A stretch of 64,000 nucleotides of DNA, taken from Xenophilus sp. Marseille-Q4582 (lineage in GTDB: Bacteria > Pseudomonadota > Gammaproteobacteria > Burkholderiales > Burkholderiaceae_C). The stretch lies in assembly GCF_916700565.1 (NCBI RefSeq), contig NZ_CAKAKO010000003.1:186001-250000 (forward strand), read 5' to 3'. Made by a program: the position numbers and the translations under genes. Shown here piece by piece: positions 45,047 to 54,393 of this stretch. Each line of letters begins with the position of its first letter. The stretch's first letter is position 1. The notes beneath the pieces were generated by a model, which worked only from the letters and a program-made list of their open reading frames with translations, was not told where the DNA came from and made no database searches.

Positions 45047-46051
45047 TCATTCCGCCTTGATCTGGCGGGCCTGGATGACGCCGGCCCAGGTGGCCGTCTC
45101 ATCCTTGATGTACTTCGCGAAGGCGGCGGGCGCCATCGTGTTCTGGGTCATGCCCTGGGCCTTGAGGCGCTCCTTCACGTCGGGCTTCGACAGGAAGTCG
45201 GCTGCGTCGCGCGCGAGCTGCTCCACCACCACGGCCGGCGTGCCGGCCGGGGCCAGCAGGCCGTACCACGAGGTGACATTCACGCCCTGGATGCCCTGCT
45301 CCGCCAGCGTGGGGATGTCGGGCGCCACGGGCGTGCGCTGCGCTTCGGTGATGCCCAGCGCCACCAGCTTGCCGGCCGCCAGGTGCGGCAGCGCGGCCGG
45401 CAAGTTGGTGAACATCAGCGGCACCGTGCCGCCCAGCACGTCGTTCATGGCCGGGCCCGTGCCCTTGTAGGCCACGTGCAGCAGGTCGGTGCCCGTGTGC
45501 TGCTTGAACAGCTCGCCGGCCAGGTGCAGGCCGCTGCCGATGCCCGGCGAAGCGTACGACAGCGTGCCCGGCTTGGCCTTGGCCTGCGCGACCAGGTCCC
45601 TGGCGTTCTTGATGCCGCTGGACGGCGCCGCCACCAGCACGTTGGGTGCCTTGGCCAGCATCGTGACGGCCGCGAAGTCCTTCTCCACCTTGAAGGGGAA
45701 GTTGGGCATCAAGGTCGGGTTGATGGTCAGGTTGCCCGCCGGAATCAGCAGCAGCGTGTGGCCATCCGGCTTGGCGCGCTTGACCTTGTCCATGCCGATG
45801 TTGCCGGCCGCGCCGGGCGCGTTGTCGACCACGGCGGGCTGGCCGTAGCGCTTGGACAGGCCCTCGGCCATCACGCGCGCCAGCGTGTCCACCGGCCCGC
45901 CCGGCGGGAAGGGCGAGATGATCGTGAACTTGTCGTCCGACAGTTGCTTGAACGCCTCGGCGTTCACACCGGCCGGTGCCTGCGCCAGCGCGGGCAGCAC
46001 CAGGGCGCCCAGCGCGGCGGCGATGAAAGTCTTGCGCAGCATCATCGTCAT
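45047..46051 (-). CDS. TctC/Bug-family binding protein (2 of 3)
   Basis: The 334-residue periplasmic binding protein has a signal peptide (MTMMLRKTFIAAALGALVLPALAQA), then FTIISPFPPGGPVDTLARVMAE and VVDNAPGAAGNIGMDKV, a Bug-type core. It is more diverged than the other two Bug proteins of the operon. The ATG overlaps the stop of the VOC dioxygenase gene (ATGA), so it is part of the same transcript and probably translationally coupled. Confidence 0.92.
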   Translation of the reverse strand: MTMMLRKTFIAAALGALVLPALAQAPAGVNAEAFKQLSDDKFTIISPFPPGGPVDTLARVMAEGLSKRYGQPAVVDNAPGAAGNIGMDKVKRAKPDGHTLLLIPAGNLTINPTLMPNFPFKVEKDFAAVTMLAKAPNVLVAAPSSGIKNARDLVAQAKAKPGTLSYASPGIGSGLHLAGELFKQHTGTDLLHVAYKGTGPAMNDVLGGTVPLMFTNLPAALPHLAAGKLVALGITEAQRTPVAPDIPTLAEQGIQGVNVTSWYGLLAPAGTPAVVVEQLARDAADFLSKPDVKERLKAQGMTQNTMAPAAFAKYIKDETATWAGVIQARQIKAE

Positions 46052-47022
46052 CCCTTCTTCTCCGTGAGGAACTTGCCGCCGGCCTCGACGCCCTTCTGGC
46101 GCCGCGTGTGGCCGTCCAGGCCGCCGTCGACCGCCCATTCGGCGAAAACCGTGGGGCCGGGTTCGAACTCGCGCGGCTGCCATTCGCCGGTCAACTGGTC
46201 CTCGTCGGCGTAGTACTCGATCAGGCCGCCGGCCGGATTCTTGAAATACCAGAAATAGGCCGAGGACACCGGGTGCCGGCCCGGGCCGAGCTGGGTTTCC
46301 CAGCCGCAGCGCGAGAAATGCAGGCCGCCGCCGAACACCTCGTGGATGTCGCGCACGGTGAAGGCCACGTGGTTGATGCCGCGCTTGCCCGTGGGCAGCT
46401 GCAGCAGGAACAGGTCGTGGTGGCCGCCCTCCTGCGCACAGCGCATGAAGGCGCCGCGGCCCGGGTAGCGGTCGGACGACACGAAGCCGAAGCGGCTTTC
46501 GTAGAAGGCTTCCACGGCCTTCACGTCGGCCACGAAGAAGACCACGTGGCCCACTTCGATGGGCGTGGCGCGCTCGTAGATGGGCGCCGGCTGGTTCACG
46601 CGGGCCTTGCTGCTCCAGGTGTTCATCACGGCCGAGCTGACATCGGTCAGCTCGTTCTTGCGCGTGACCTGCAGGCGCACGGCCAGGCCGTTGGGGTCGG
46701 TGCAGCCGATGCGGCGCGCACCTTGAACCTCGCCGTCGACGAAGCCGGGGTCGTTGCGGATCGCGTCGGCGTAGCGGGCCAGGTCGGCCTCGCTTTCCAC
46801 ACCCCACACCACTTCACGCAGCGTCGGGCCGTCCTCGATGCCAGGCGGCAGCCCGGCCTTGTCCATGTGGGCCACCACCACGCGGCAGCCGTTGAGGCAT
46901 TCGAAGACCAGCTCGTCGGCGCTCTCATTCGCCAGGGTCAGGCCCCAGTCCTGGAAGAAGCGGCGCGCGAGCAGCAGGTCGTCGGTGCCGTAGGTGATCT
47001 GATCGATGCCCAGAACGCTCAT
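46048..47022 (-). CDS. Two-domain VOC protein, type I extradiol dioxygenase-like
   Basis: The 324-residue protein has two VOC domains. In the C-terminal domain a 2-His-1-carboxylate site is visible: His159 (EVGHVVFF), His218 (GINHVAFTV) and Glu269 (GGLIEYYAD), the pattern of type I ring-cleaving dioxygenases. It probably cleaves a catechol-like intermediate made by the Rieske oxygenase; the substrate is unknown. It lies between the aldehyde dehydrogenase and the second Bug gene. Confidence 0.88.
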   Translation of the reverse strand: MSVLGIDQITYGTDDLLLARRFFQDWGLTLANESADELVFECLNGCRVVVAHMDKAGLPPGIEDGPTLREVVWGVESEADLARYADAIRNDPGFVDGEVQGARRIGCTDPNGLAVRLQVTRKNELTDVSSAVMNTWSSKARVNQPAPIYERATPIEVGHVVFFVADVKAVEAFYESRFGFVSSDRYPGRGAFMRCAQEGGHHDLFLLQLPTGKRGINHVAFTVRDIHEVFGGGLHFSRCGWETQLGPGRHPVSSAYFWYFKNPAGGLIEYYADEDQLTGEWQPREFEPGPTVFAEWAVDGGLDGHTRRQKGVEAGGKFLTEKKG

Positions 47023-47045
47023 GTGTTTCTCCTTGTTCCCGGGCC

Positions 47046-48527
47046 TCAGAGGGCGTTGGCCCAGGGAATGGGCTGTTCGTTGGTGCCCCAGTACATGCTC
47101 TTTTGCTCCATGTACTGGAAGATGCCTTCGCGGCCCTTCTCGCGGCCCAGGCCCGAGTCGCGCCAGCCGCCGAAGGGCGTGGACACCGAGAACTGCTTGT
47201 AGGTGTTGACCCAGACGGTGCCCGCCTGCACGGCGCGGCCCAGCTTCCAGGCGCGCTTGAAGTCGCGGCTCCAGACGCCGGCCGCCAGGGCGTAGATGGA
47301 GTCGTTGGCCTTGGCAATCAACTCCTCTTCCGTGTCGAAAGGCATCGCCACCAGCACCGGGCCGAAGATCTCTTCCTGCGCGATGCGGGCTTCGTTCGTC
47401 AGGCCTTCGAGGATGGTGGGCGTGTAGAAGTAGCCCTTGTCGTAGGCCTCGCCCTGCGGGCGCACGCCGCCGGTGCGGATGCGGCCGCCTTCGTCCACGC
47501 CGAGTTGAACGTAGCGCTCGATGCCCTCGCGGTGCCGGGCCGTGATCAGCGGCCCCATCTGGGTGCGCTCGCTGGCCGGGTCGCCCACGCGCAGGCTCTT
47601 GGCGCCTTCGGCCACGCGGGTCACGAACTCGTCGTAGATGCCGCGCGCCACGAACAGGCGCGAACCGGCGATGCACGATTCGCCCGAGCTGCTGAAGATG
47701 CCGTAGAGCACGCCGTTGACGGCATGGTCCAGGTCGGCGTCTTCCAGCACCATGGTCGGCGACTTGCCGCCCAGCTCCAGCGAGACCGGCATCATCTTGT
47801 CGGCCGCGATGTGGGCGATGTGCTTGCCGGTGGTGGTGCCGCCCGTGAAGGACACGCGCTTGACCAGCGGATGCTGGGTGATGGCGTCGCCGATCACCGA
47901 GCCCTTGCCCGGCAGCACGCTGATCATGCCCTTGGGCACGCCGGCCTCCTCGCAGAGCTTGGCCAGCTCTAGCGCCATCAGCGGCGTGACTTCGGCGGGC
48001 TTCACGACCACCGCGCAGCCGGCGGCCAGCGCGGGGGCCAGCTTCTGCGCCTCGCTGGCGATGGGCGAATTCCACGGCGTGATGGCGGCGACCACGCCCA
48101 TGGGCTCGTGCACGCTCAGCGTCACGTAGGGACCGCGCGAGGGCGTGATCGCCTCTTCCAGCGTCTCGCAGGCGGCGGCGAAGAACTGAAAGGTGCCGGC
48201 CGCGCTGGCGACCAGCGCGCGCGTTTCGTTGATCGGCTTGCCGTTGTCCAGCCGCTGCTTGTGCGCCAGTTCTTCAGCATTGGCGCGGATCAGCTGCGCC
48301 ACGCGGTACAGCACGGCCGCGCGCTCGTGCGGCAGCTTCTGGGCCCAGCCGCTGGTGCGGAAGGCGCGGTCGGCGCCGGCGATGGCCTCTTGCACGTCGG
48401 CCAGGCTGGCCGCCCTCAGGCGCGCGATCACCTCGCCGGTGGCGGGGTACAGGCTCTCATACACATCGCCGCCGCCCAGGCGCCATTCGCCGGCCACGTT
48501 GATGGGGAGCAGTTCGAGATTCGACAT
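47046..48527 (-). CDS. NAD(P)-dependent aldehyde dehydrogenase
   Basis: The 493-residue protein has all family motifs: ITPWNSPIAS, VVVKPAEVTPL, SFTGGTTTGK, catalytic Glu251 in SLELGGKSP and nucleophile Cys285 in SSGESCIAG. In this operon it may oxidise the semialdehyde from meta-cleavage (as 2-hydroxymuconic semialdehyde dehydrogenase does) or an aldehyde made by the ThDP enzyme. Confidence 0.95.
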   Translation of the reverse strand: MSNLELLPINVAGEWRLGGGDVYESLYPATGEVIARLRAASLADVQEAIAGADRAFRTSGWAQKLPHERAAVLYRVAQLIRANAEELAHKQRLDNGKPINETRALVASAAGTFQFFAAACETLEEAITPSRGPYVTLSVHEPMGVVAAITPWNSPIASEAQKLAPALAAGCAVVVKPAEVTPLMALELAKLCEEAGVPKGMISVLPGKGSVIGDAITQHPLVKRVSFTGGTTTGKHIAHIAADKMMPVSLELGGKSPTMVLEDADLDHAVNGVLYGIFSSSGESCIAGSRLFVARGIYDEFVTRVAEGAKSLRVGDPASERTQMGPLITARHREGIERYVQLGVDEGGRIRTGGVRPQGEAYDKGYFYTPTILEGLTNEARIAQEEIFGPVLVAMPFDTEEELIAKANDSIYALAAGVWSRDFKRAWKLGRAVQAGTVWVNTYKQFSVSTPFGGWRDSGLGREKGREGIFQYMEQKSMYWGTNEQPIPWANAL

Positions 48528-48548
48528 CGTGGGCTCTCTCGGTTTCGA

Positions 48549-49346
48549 TCAGATGACCAATGGCGCCACGCGGCCGCGCAGCGCGCGCACCGCGCTGTAC
48601 ACGGTCAGCGCCGAGGTCTTGGGATTGGCGGCCAGCGCCTGGTTGCGCATGGTCAGCTCGAAGCGGCCGAAGGCGCCGGCGGCCTCCACCTGGTGCACGT
48701 TCTCGCTCACGCCGGGGTCGGCGATCAGGCGCACGGTGGTGCGGTCCAGGCCCAGGCCGGCCAGCGAGACGGTGGCCGCCACGTTGGCGTTCTTGGGGAA
48801 CAGGCGCGCCGCTTCGCGGGCGCTGCCTTCGAAGATCACCGTCTCGGCCGCCAGCGCGGCCAAGTCGCGGCCCTCCTCGGCCGGCGTGCCGGTCCAGGCG
48901 TGCGGCGGCTTGCGGCCGGTGTAGCGCACGGTGTCCAGCCCGCCGATGCGGGCGGCGGCCAGCGCGTCGATGGCGCCGATGGCGCCGGCGATCAGCTGCG
49001 CCTGCGTGCCGCCTGCGCGGGCCGCAGCTTCCAGCTGCTCGGGCAGGCCGGGCGCGGACAAGGCGCCCACCGAGGCCACGATGGCCGGCACGCCGCGCTG
49101 CAGCGCCGGCAGCACATGCTGCTCGATGGCAGCATGGCCCGCGGCCTCGACCACCAGCTCGATGCCCGAAGCCGGCACCGCTCCGAGCACCTGCGCCTGC
49201 GGCGCCAGGCGCGCGGCCGTCTGCCGGGCAGCGTCGGCGGCAAAGGCCGGCACCACGATGGCGGCGATCTCGAGGCCGGCGTCGTCCTTCACCAGTTCCA
49301 GCAGCGCCGTGCCGATGGCGCCGCAGCCGATCAATGCGATCTTCAT
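48549..49346 (-). CDS. Aspartate dehydrogenase-family protein
   Basis: The 265-residue protein has an N-terminal Rossmann fold (MKIALIGCGAIGTALLE), ARLFPKNANVAATVSLAGLGLD, and SENVHQVEAAGAFGRFEL with the catalytic His of L-aspartate dehydrogenases, then NPKTSALTVYSAV. The canonical active site is kept. In NAD synthesis this enzyme feeds quinolinate; here, among aromatic-catabolic genes, it may act on a different amino or imino acid. This role is inferred. Confidence 0.9.
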   Translation of the reverse strand: MKIALIGCGAIGTALLELVKDDAGLEIAAIVVPAFAADAARQTAARLAPQAQVLGAVPASGIELVVEAAGHAAIEQHVLPALQRGVPAIVASVGALSAPGLPEQLEAAARAGGTQAQLIAGAIGAIDALAAARIGGLDTVRYTGRKPPHAWTGTPAEEGRDLAALAAETVIFEGSAREAARLFPKNANVAATVSLAGLGLDRTTVRLIADPGVSENVHQVEAAGAFGRFELTMRNQALAANPKTSALTVYSAVRALRGRVAPLVI

Positions 49347-49359
49347 GGCGTCGGCGTCC

Positions 49360-51054
49360 TCAGGCGTTCTTCGGCGCGGCGGGCACCTGGTCCATCTTGT
49401 TGACCGGCGGCCCGGCGAACTGGGCCTTGAAGCCGCCGATGGCCTGCATGTCGATTTCGAGCAGGAAGGGGCCCTTCTTCGCCAGCGCCGTGTCGAGCAC
49501 GCCCGGCAGGTCCTTCAGGTCCTGCACGCGGGCATGCGGCAGCCGGATCGAGGCGCACAGCTGCGCGTAGTCCGGCGTGTGCAGGTCCACGTAGCAGCGG
49601 CGGCCGCCGTAGGAGGCGTCCTGGATGTTGCGGATCACGCCGTAGCGCTGGTCGTTCATCAGCACGATCACGGTGTCGCATTCCTCCTGCACCAGCGTGG
49701 CCAGCTCGCCCAGGTTCAGGATGAAGCCGCCGTCGCCGGCCAGGCCGATGGTCTTGCGGCCCGAGCCGGTCTCGGCCGCGCCCACGGCGGCGCCGATGGC
49801 CATGGGCATGCCCATGCCGATGCCGCCGCCCGTGGCATGCACGCCGGCGTTGGCTTCGAAGAAGCGCAGTTCGCGGTTGCCCCAGATGCTGTTGGACAGC
49901 GTGACATCGCGCACCCAGTTGAAGTTGCGGCCCGCCGCCTTCTGCAGCGCCTGCACCAGCGCGGTGTACGGGCCCAGGCCGTCATGCAGCGTGGCCACCA
50001 CCTCGTCGTGCGTCTTGCGCAGGTCGGCCAGCAGTTCCGGGTCGGCCTTCCAGCCGCGCGCTTCCAGGCGGTCGGCCAGGCCGGCCAGCACCAGAGCCGA
50101 ATCGCCGCAGATGAAGCCGTCGTCGGCATAGCAGCGGCCGGACTGGGCGGCGTCCACGTCCACGCGGTACAGCGGGCGCGGCAGTTTCAGTTCGTACTTC
50201 AGCGTCTCGTTGCTGCGCAGGCGCGTGCCCACGGCCAGCATGGCGTCGCAGCGCTGGTAGAAGGCCTCCACCGGCTTCTGGATGTTGTAGGCGCCCAGCG
50301 AGGCCGGATCGTCCTCGGCCACGATGCCGCGGCCCTGCACGGTGCTCACGATGCCGAAGCCCAGGGCCTTCAGGCGCTGCACGGCGGCGCCGGCGTGGCG
50401 CGCGCCGCCACCCAGCCACAGCAGCGGGCGGCGGGCCTTGGCCAGGTTGTCGGCCAGCGCGTCCAGCGCGGCTTCGCTCGGCGCGGCGACGGTGATGGGC
50501 AGCGGCGACAGGTCGGCCGGCAGGTCGATCACGGCCTGCTGGATGTCGATCGGGATCTCGACGCTGACCGGGCCCGTGGGCGCCGTCAGCGCGCACTGCA
50601 CGGCGGCCTTGAGCGTGGACAGGCAGGTCTCGGCCGTGCGCACGCGGAAGGCCGCCTTCGAGACCGCCAGCAGCATGTTGAGCTGGTCGGGCGCCTCGTG
50701 GATGTAGGCCAGGTTCTGGTCCAGGTACTGCGTCTCGATCTGGCCCGTGATGTGCAAGAGGGGCGTGCCGGCGTTGCGCGCCTCCACCAGGCTGCCCGCG
50801 ATGTTGCCGGCGGCCGGGCCGGTGCTGGTGATCGCCACGCCCAGGCTGGAGGTGGAACGCGCGTAGGCGTCGGCCATGTTGCCCGCGCCGGCCTCGCCGC
50901 GCGCCATCACGAAGCGCGTCTTGCCGCGCTGCGCGAAGGCATCCAGGATCGGCATGTTGTGGATCGAGATCACGCCGAAGGCGGCCTTCACGCCGCACTG
51001 TTCGAGGAAGGCGGCGACGACGGTGCCGACGGTCACTTGTTGCTTGGAGGTCAT
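49360..51054 (-). CDS. ThDP-dependent enzyme (acetolactate synthase/benzoylformate decarboxylase superfamily)
   Basis: The 564-residue protein has three ThDP-enzyme domains: PYR domain with catalytic Glu54 (RGEAGAGNMADAYAR), central domain with WLGGGARHA, and PP domain with the cofactor motif GLAGDGGFILNLGEL...NDQRYG. It is probably a decarboxylase or carboligase acting on a 2-oxoacid. The reaction is unknown. It lies between the two dehydrogenase genes and an SDR gene. Confidence 0.88.
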   Translation of the reverse strand: MTSKQQVTVGTVVAAFLEQCGVKAAFGVISIHNMPILDAFAQRGKTRFVMARGEAGAGNMADAYARSTSSLGVAITSTGPAAGNIAGSLVEARNAGTPLLHITGQIETQYLDQNLAYIHEAPDQLNMLLAVSKAAFRVRTAETCLSTLKAAVQCALTAPTGPVSVEIPIDIQQAVIDLPADLSPLPITVAAPSEAALDALADNLAKARRPLLWLGGGARHAGAAVQRLKALGFGIVSTVQGRGIVAEDDPASLGAYNIQKPVEAFYQRCDAMLAVGTRLRSNETLKYELKLPRPLYRVDVDAAQSGRCYADDGFICGDSALVLAGLADRLEARGWKADPELLADLRKTHDEVVATLHDGLGPYTALVQALQKAAGRNFNWVRDVTLSNSIWGNRELRFFEANAGVHATGGGIGMGMPMAIGAAVGAAETGSGRKTIGLAGDGGFILNLGELATLVQEECDTVIVLMNDQRYGVIRNIQDASYGGRRCYVDLHTPDYAQLCASIRLPHARVQDLKDLPGVLDTALAKKGPFLLEIDMQAIGGFKAQFAGPPVNKMDQVPAAPKNA

Positions 51055-51091
51055 GGGATTCCTGAGGAAGTCTGGTGTTCGGTGGGCGTCG

Positions 51092-51928
51092 TCAGATGCC
51101 TCTTGAATGGCCGCCCGAGATGTCGATGTGGCTGCCGCTGGTGTACGAGGCGAAGGGCGAGACGAGGAAGGCGAGCGCGCGGGCCGCTTCCACGGGCCGC
51201 CCCAGGCGGCCCAGCGGGATGTGCTTGTGTTTCGCCAGCTCGCCGCTCCAGGCGGCCCAGTCCTGCGACTTGTCCTCGCGCGCGTCGAAGCGGCGGCGCC
51301 ACTGGCCGGATTCGACCAGGCCGATCAGGATGCCGTTGACGCGCACGCCCTGCGGCGCGAATTCGGTGGCCAGCGAACGCACCAGGTTCAGGATGCCGGC
51401 GCGCGCGGCCGAGGTGGCGACCATGTGCGGTTCGGGCTGGCGCGCGAGCAGCGAATTGGCGCAGGCGATGGCGGCGTCGCCCAGGCGCTGGCGCTCGGCC
51501 ACCAGCTGCGGCAGGAAGGCGCGCGTGGGATGGATGATGGAGAAGAACTTGAGCTGCAGCTCGTCCATCCAGGCCTGGTCGGTGGTGTCGGCGAAGGTGG
51601 AGACGCGGCCCTGGCCGGCGTTGTTGACCAGCATGGCGGCCGGGCCCAGCGCGGCCTGCGAGGCCGCGGCGAAGGCCTTCACCGATTCGGCGTTCAGCAC
51701 GTCGCAGCTTTGCGCGAACAGCTTCGCTTGCGGAAACTGCGCGCGCAGTTCGCTCACGGCGCCGTCCAGGCGCTCGGCATTGCGGCCGCACAGCGCCACG
51801 GCGGCGCCGGCCGACAGCAGCACCTGCACGGTGGCCAGGCCGATGCCGGAAGAACCGCCCGTTACCACGGCCGTGCGGCCGGCCAGGGCGTCGGGGGCCA
51901 GGAATGGCGCTTCGCTCATCGTCGTCAT
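51092..51928 (-). CDS. SDR-family protein with altered catalytic residues (TxxxR)
   Basis: The 278-residue protein has a classical SDR cofactor site (VVTGGSSGIGLATVQ) and NNAGQ, and ends in ISGGHSRG. The active-site segment reads ATSAARAGILNL where canonical SDRs have YSAAKAG, so Tyr is Thr172 and Lys is Arg176; Ser159 remains. It may be a catalytically weak, changed-chemistry or regulatory SDR. It starts 3 bp after the iclR-type gene. ATG 51919 is an alternative start. Confidence 0.85.
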   Translation of the reverse strand: MTTMSEAPFLAPDALAGRTAVVTGGSSGIGLATVQVLLSAGAAVALCGRNAERLDGAVSELRAQFPQAKLFAQSCDVLNAESVKAFAAASQAALGPAAMLVNNAGQGRVSTFADTTDQAWMDELQLKFFSIIHPTRAFLPQLVAERQRLGDAAIACANSLLARQPEPHMVATSAARAGILNLVRSLATEFAPQGVRVNGILIGLVESGQWRRRFDAREDKSQDWAAWSGELAKHKHIPLGRLGRPVEAARALAFLVSPFASYTSGSHIDISGGHSRGI

Positions 51929-51930
51929 GA

Positions 51931-52812
51931 TCAGAAATTCCGGCCGCGCAGCGGCACCACGTTGCGGCCCGCGGCGGGCGCGTAGTTGAGCAGGCCCGAC
52001 AGTTCGTCGGCCGCGGCGCGCACGCGCTGCACCAGCGCTTCCACGCGCTCGTCGTCCACGTGGGCCGAGGTCACGGTGGCGCCCAGCGCCGCCACCACGC
52101 CGCCGCTGTGGTCGCGCACCGGCGCCGCGATGGTGGAGATGTTGCTTTCGAAGAAGCCCTCGCCCAGCACGTAGCCGCGCTGGCGGTCGGCCTGCACCAT
52201 GTCGAAGAGCTGGTTCACGGTGGTGGGCGTGCTGGCCGAGAAGGACTCCAGGTGGTCTTCCGGGTACAGCACGCGCAGCTGCGGCAGGCTCAGGTCTTCG
52301 AGCAGGATGCGGCCCAGCACGGTGGCATGGGCCGGCAGGCGCGTGCCCACGTTCACGGCGCTGACGAAGGGCGACGGCGGCGCGACCTTGGCCACGTAGA
52401 CGATGGAACGGCCGTCGCGCACCACCAGGTTGCAGGGCAGGCGCAGTTCGTCCGACAGGCGCTGCAGCAGCGGCAGGCCGAGTTCGTTGAGCGGCAGCGA
52501 GGCCAGGTACTCGAAGCCCAGGCGCAGCACGGCCAGGCCCAGGCGGTAGCCGCGGCCGCCCTCGTCGCGCTCGATGAAGCCCATGGTTTCCAGCGTGCTG
52601 AGCAGGCGGAACACGGTGGAGCGCGGCAGCTTGAAGCGGCGTGCCAGCTCGGGCGCGGTGAGGGTGCGGTTCTCGCGGCTGAATTCGCACAGCACGCGCA
52701 GGCCGCGCTCCAGCGCCGGCACGTTGTAGCGGTCGGCGCCCTCTTCCACGGCTTCCACCGCCTCCACCGCTTCCACGGAATCGTTCACGTCCTGCATGGC
52801 TTCGTCCTTCAT
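51931..52812 (-). CDS. IclR-family transcriptional regulator
   Basis: The 293-residue protein has an N-terminal winged helix (NRTLTAPELARRFKLPRSTVFRLLSTLE, by its ends at about 48-75) and an IclR effector-binding domain (LPAHATVLGRILLED, GGVVAALGATVT). Before the DNA-binding part is an acidic VEAVEAVEAVEE stretch encoded by 9-bp tandem repeats. It lies inside the catabolic operon and is the best candidate for its substrate-responsive regulator. Confidence 0.93.
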   Translation of the reverse strand: MKDEAMQDVNDSVEAVEAVEAVEEGADRYNVPALERGLRVLCEFSRENRTLTAPELARRFKLPRSTVFRLLSTLETMGFIERDEGGRGYRLGLAVLRLGFEYLASLPLNELGLPLLQRLSDELRLPCNLVVRDGRSIVYVAKVAPPSPFVSAVNVGTRLPAHATVLGRILLEDLSLPQLRVLYPEDHLESFSASTPTTVNQLFDMVQADRQRGYVLGEGFFESNISTIAAPVRDHSGGVVAALGATVTSAHVDDERVEALVQRVRAAADELSGLLNYAPAAGRNVVPLRGRNF

Positions 52813-52860
52813 GGCGATCCGGTCGTTGTCGTCGGCTGGAAGTTGTCGCGGGCCGGGCGT

Positions 52861-53763
52861 TCAGGCGCCCGGCTCGTTCAGGCCATCGAGCACGCGGCCC
52901 AGCAGGGCCGCGACGGCGGCCGGCTGTTCCACGTACGAGGCATGGCCCGCCCGCGCGATGGGCGTGAGCGGCACGCCACCGCGCTGCGCCACCAGGGCGC
53001 AACCGGCGGGGGGCGTGATCACGTCGAGTTCGCCGCAGGCCACCGTCAGGGGCAGGCCGGCCCGCGATGCGCGCAGCGCGCCCACGGCATCGAGCAACTG
53101 GCCGCCGCACAGCAGTTCGATGGCCTGGCGATAGCCGGCGTCGTTCAGGCGCGCCATGTTCCAGCGCACCCAGGCGCGCGCCACCGGCGAGGCGTGCTCC
53201 GACACCAGGCGGCCCGAGCGCTTGGCCGCCATGCCGGCGATGCCCAGCTCATCCAGCGTGCCCATGCGCTCGGCATGCACGCGCGCCCGTTCGGCTTCGC
53301 GGCCCGGTGCGCCATAGCCCTGGGCGGGGCTGATCAGCACCAGCGCAGCGACGCGCGCGGCGTCCAGGGCCGCGGGCGCCGCCATCAGCGCGCCCAGCGA
53401 ATGGCCCACCAGCACGCAGCGCTCGATCTGGAGGGCGTCCAGCAGCGCCTGCAGGCGCTGCGCATAGTGCGCGCCCGTGGGCACGGCCTGCGGCAGCGGC
53501 GTCGATTCGCCGTAGCCCGGCGCGTCCCAGGCGATGAGGCGCGCGCGCGGCGCGAGCAACTGCGCCGTCTCCAGCCACGAAGCCGCGCCCGAGCCGATGC
53601 CGTGCAGGCACACCAGCGGCAGGCCGAAGGGCTCGCCGCATTCGCGCACCGACACCCAGGCGCCCTCGCCCACCGCCACGGCACGCGAGGGGAACAGCGC
53701 CTCGAGGCGCTGAACCTCGGCGGCAGGCAGTTCAGGCAAGGTCGGGTCGGACACAGCAGTCAT
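52861..53763 (-). CDS. Alpha/beta-hydrolase fold protein
   Basis: The 300-residue protein has the oxyanion-hole motif LVCLHGIGSGAASW, a DAPGYGES segment, nucleophile Ser122 in LVGHSLGAL, and a late His in ARAGHASYVEQP. It resembles 3-oxoadipate enol-lactonases and meta-cleavage product hydrolases; either fits this operon. It is 28 bp after the cupin gene. Confidence 0.9.
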   Translation of the reverse strand: MTAVSDPTLPELPAAEVQRLEALFPSRAVAVGEGAWVSVRECGEPFGLPLVCLHGIGSGAASWLETAQLLAPRARLIAWDAPGYGESTPLPQAVPTGAHYAQRLQALLDALQIERCVLVGHSLGALMAAPAALDAARVAALVLISPAQGYGAPGREAERARVHAERMGTLDELGIAGMAAKRSGRLVSEHASPVARAWVRWNMARLNDAGYRQAIELLCGGQLLDAVGALRASRAGLPLTVACGELDVITPPAGCALVAQRGGVPLTPIARAGHASYVEQPAAVAALLGRVLDGLNEPGA

Positions 53764-53791
53764 GGGGAGGGTCGGGCCAAGCGAAGGAGGC

Positions 53792-54349
53792 TTACTTCTT
53801 CTCGCGCTTGATCTTGGCGAGCGGGTGGTCTTCTGGATAGGTCGGCGTGATCGGCTTCTTGGCGCCCAGCATCACGCACATCAGCGCATCTTCGTCGCCG
53901 ATGTTGATCTCTTCGCGGTACACGCCGGGCGGCACCGAAATCAGGTCGCGGTCGGTCATGATGGTCTCGTAGCGCTCGCCTTCGGGCGTGGTGATGACCA
54001 CCTTCAGCTTGCCGCGCATAAGGAAGAAAACCTCTTCCACGTCGACGTGGATGTGCGGCGGGCCTTCATGGCCGGCCGGGATCACCATGGTCGAGAAGGT
54101 GAAGTTCTCCGAAGGCACGGTGTTCACGTCGGCGCTCACGCCGGTGCCGCCCGTGCCCACGTAGCGCATCTGTGCGCGGCGGAACTTGGGGTCGAAGTCG
54201 GCCTGGAACTTCAGCGCGTCCCAGTCGTACTTGCGGGTGCTGTAGCGCGCGATGCGCGTGTTCATCCACTGCTCCAGGCTGGCGCCCTCGGGGCGGGTCC
54301 AGCTGGGGGTGTCGGCGCTCAGCTGCTGTTGTTGAGACAGGTCGGTCAT
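53792..54349 (-). CDS. Cupin-domain protein
   Basis: The 185-residue protein has a single cupin barrel with metal-binding motif 1 GPPHIHVDVEEVFFLMRG (two His and a Glu) and motif 2 ending in SVPPGVYREEINIGDED, where the usual His is not obvious. It is too short for a gentisate dioxygenase. It could be an isomerase, a small dioxygenase or a binding protein; function unknown. It lies between an SDR and the hydrolase genes. Confidence 0.85.
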   Translation of the reverse strand: MTDLSQQQQLSADTPSWTRPEGASLEQWMNTRIARYSTRKYDWDALKFQADFDPKFRRAQMRYVGTGGTGVSADVNTVPSENFTFSTMVIPAGHEGPPHIHVDVEEVFFLMRGKLKVVITTPEGERYETIMTDRDLISVPPGVYREEINIGDEDALMCVMLGAKKPITPTYPEDHPLAKIKREKK

Positions 54350-54393
54350 GGGGAACTCCTTGGGGATGAAGGGAGGGGAATCCGGCTGCGCGG

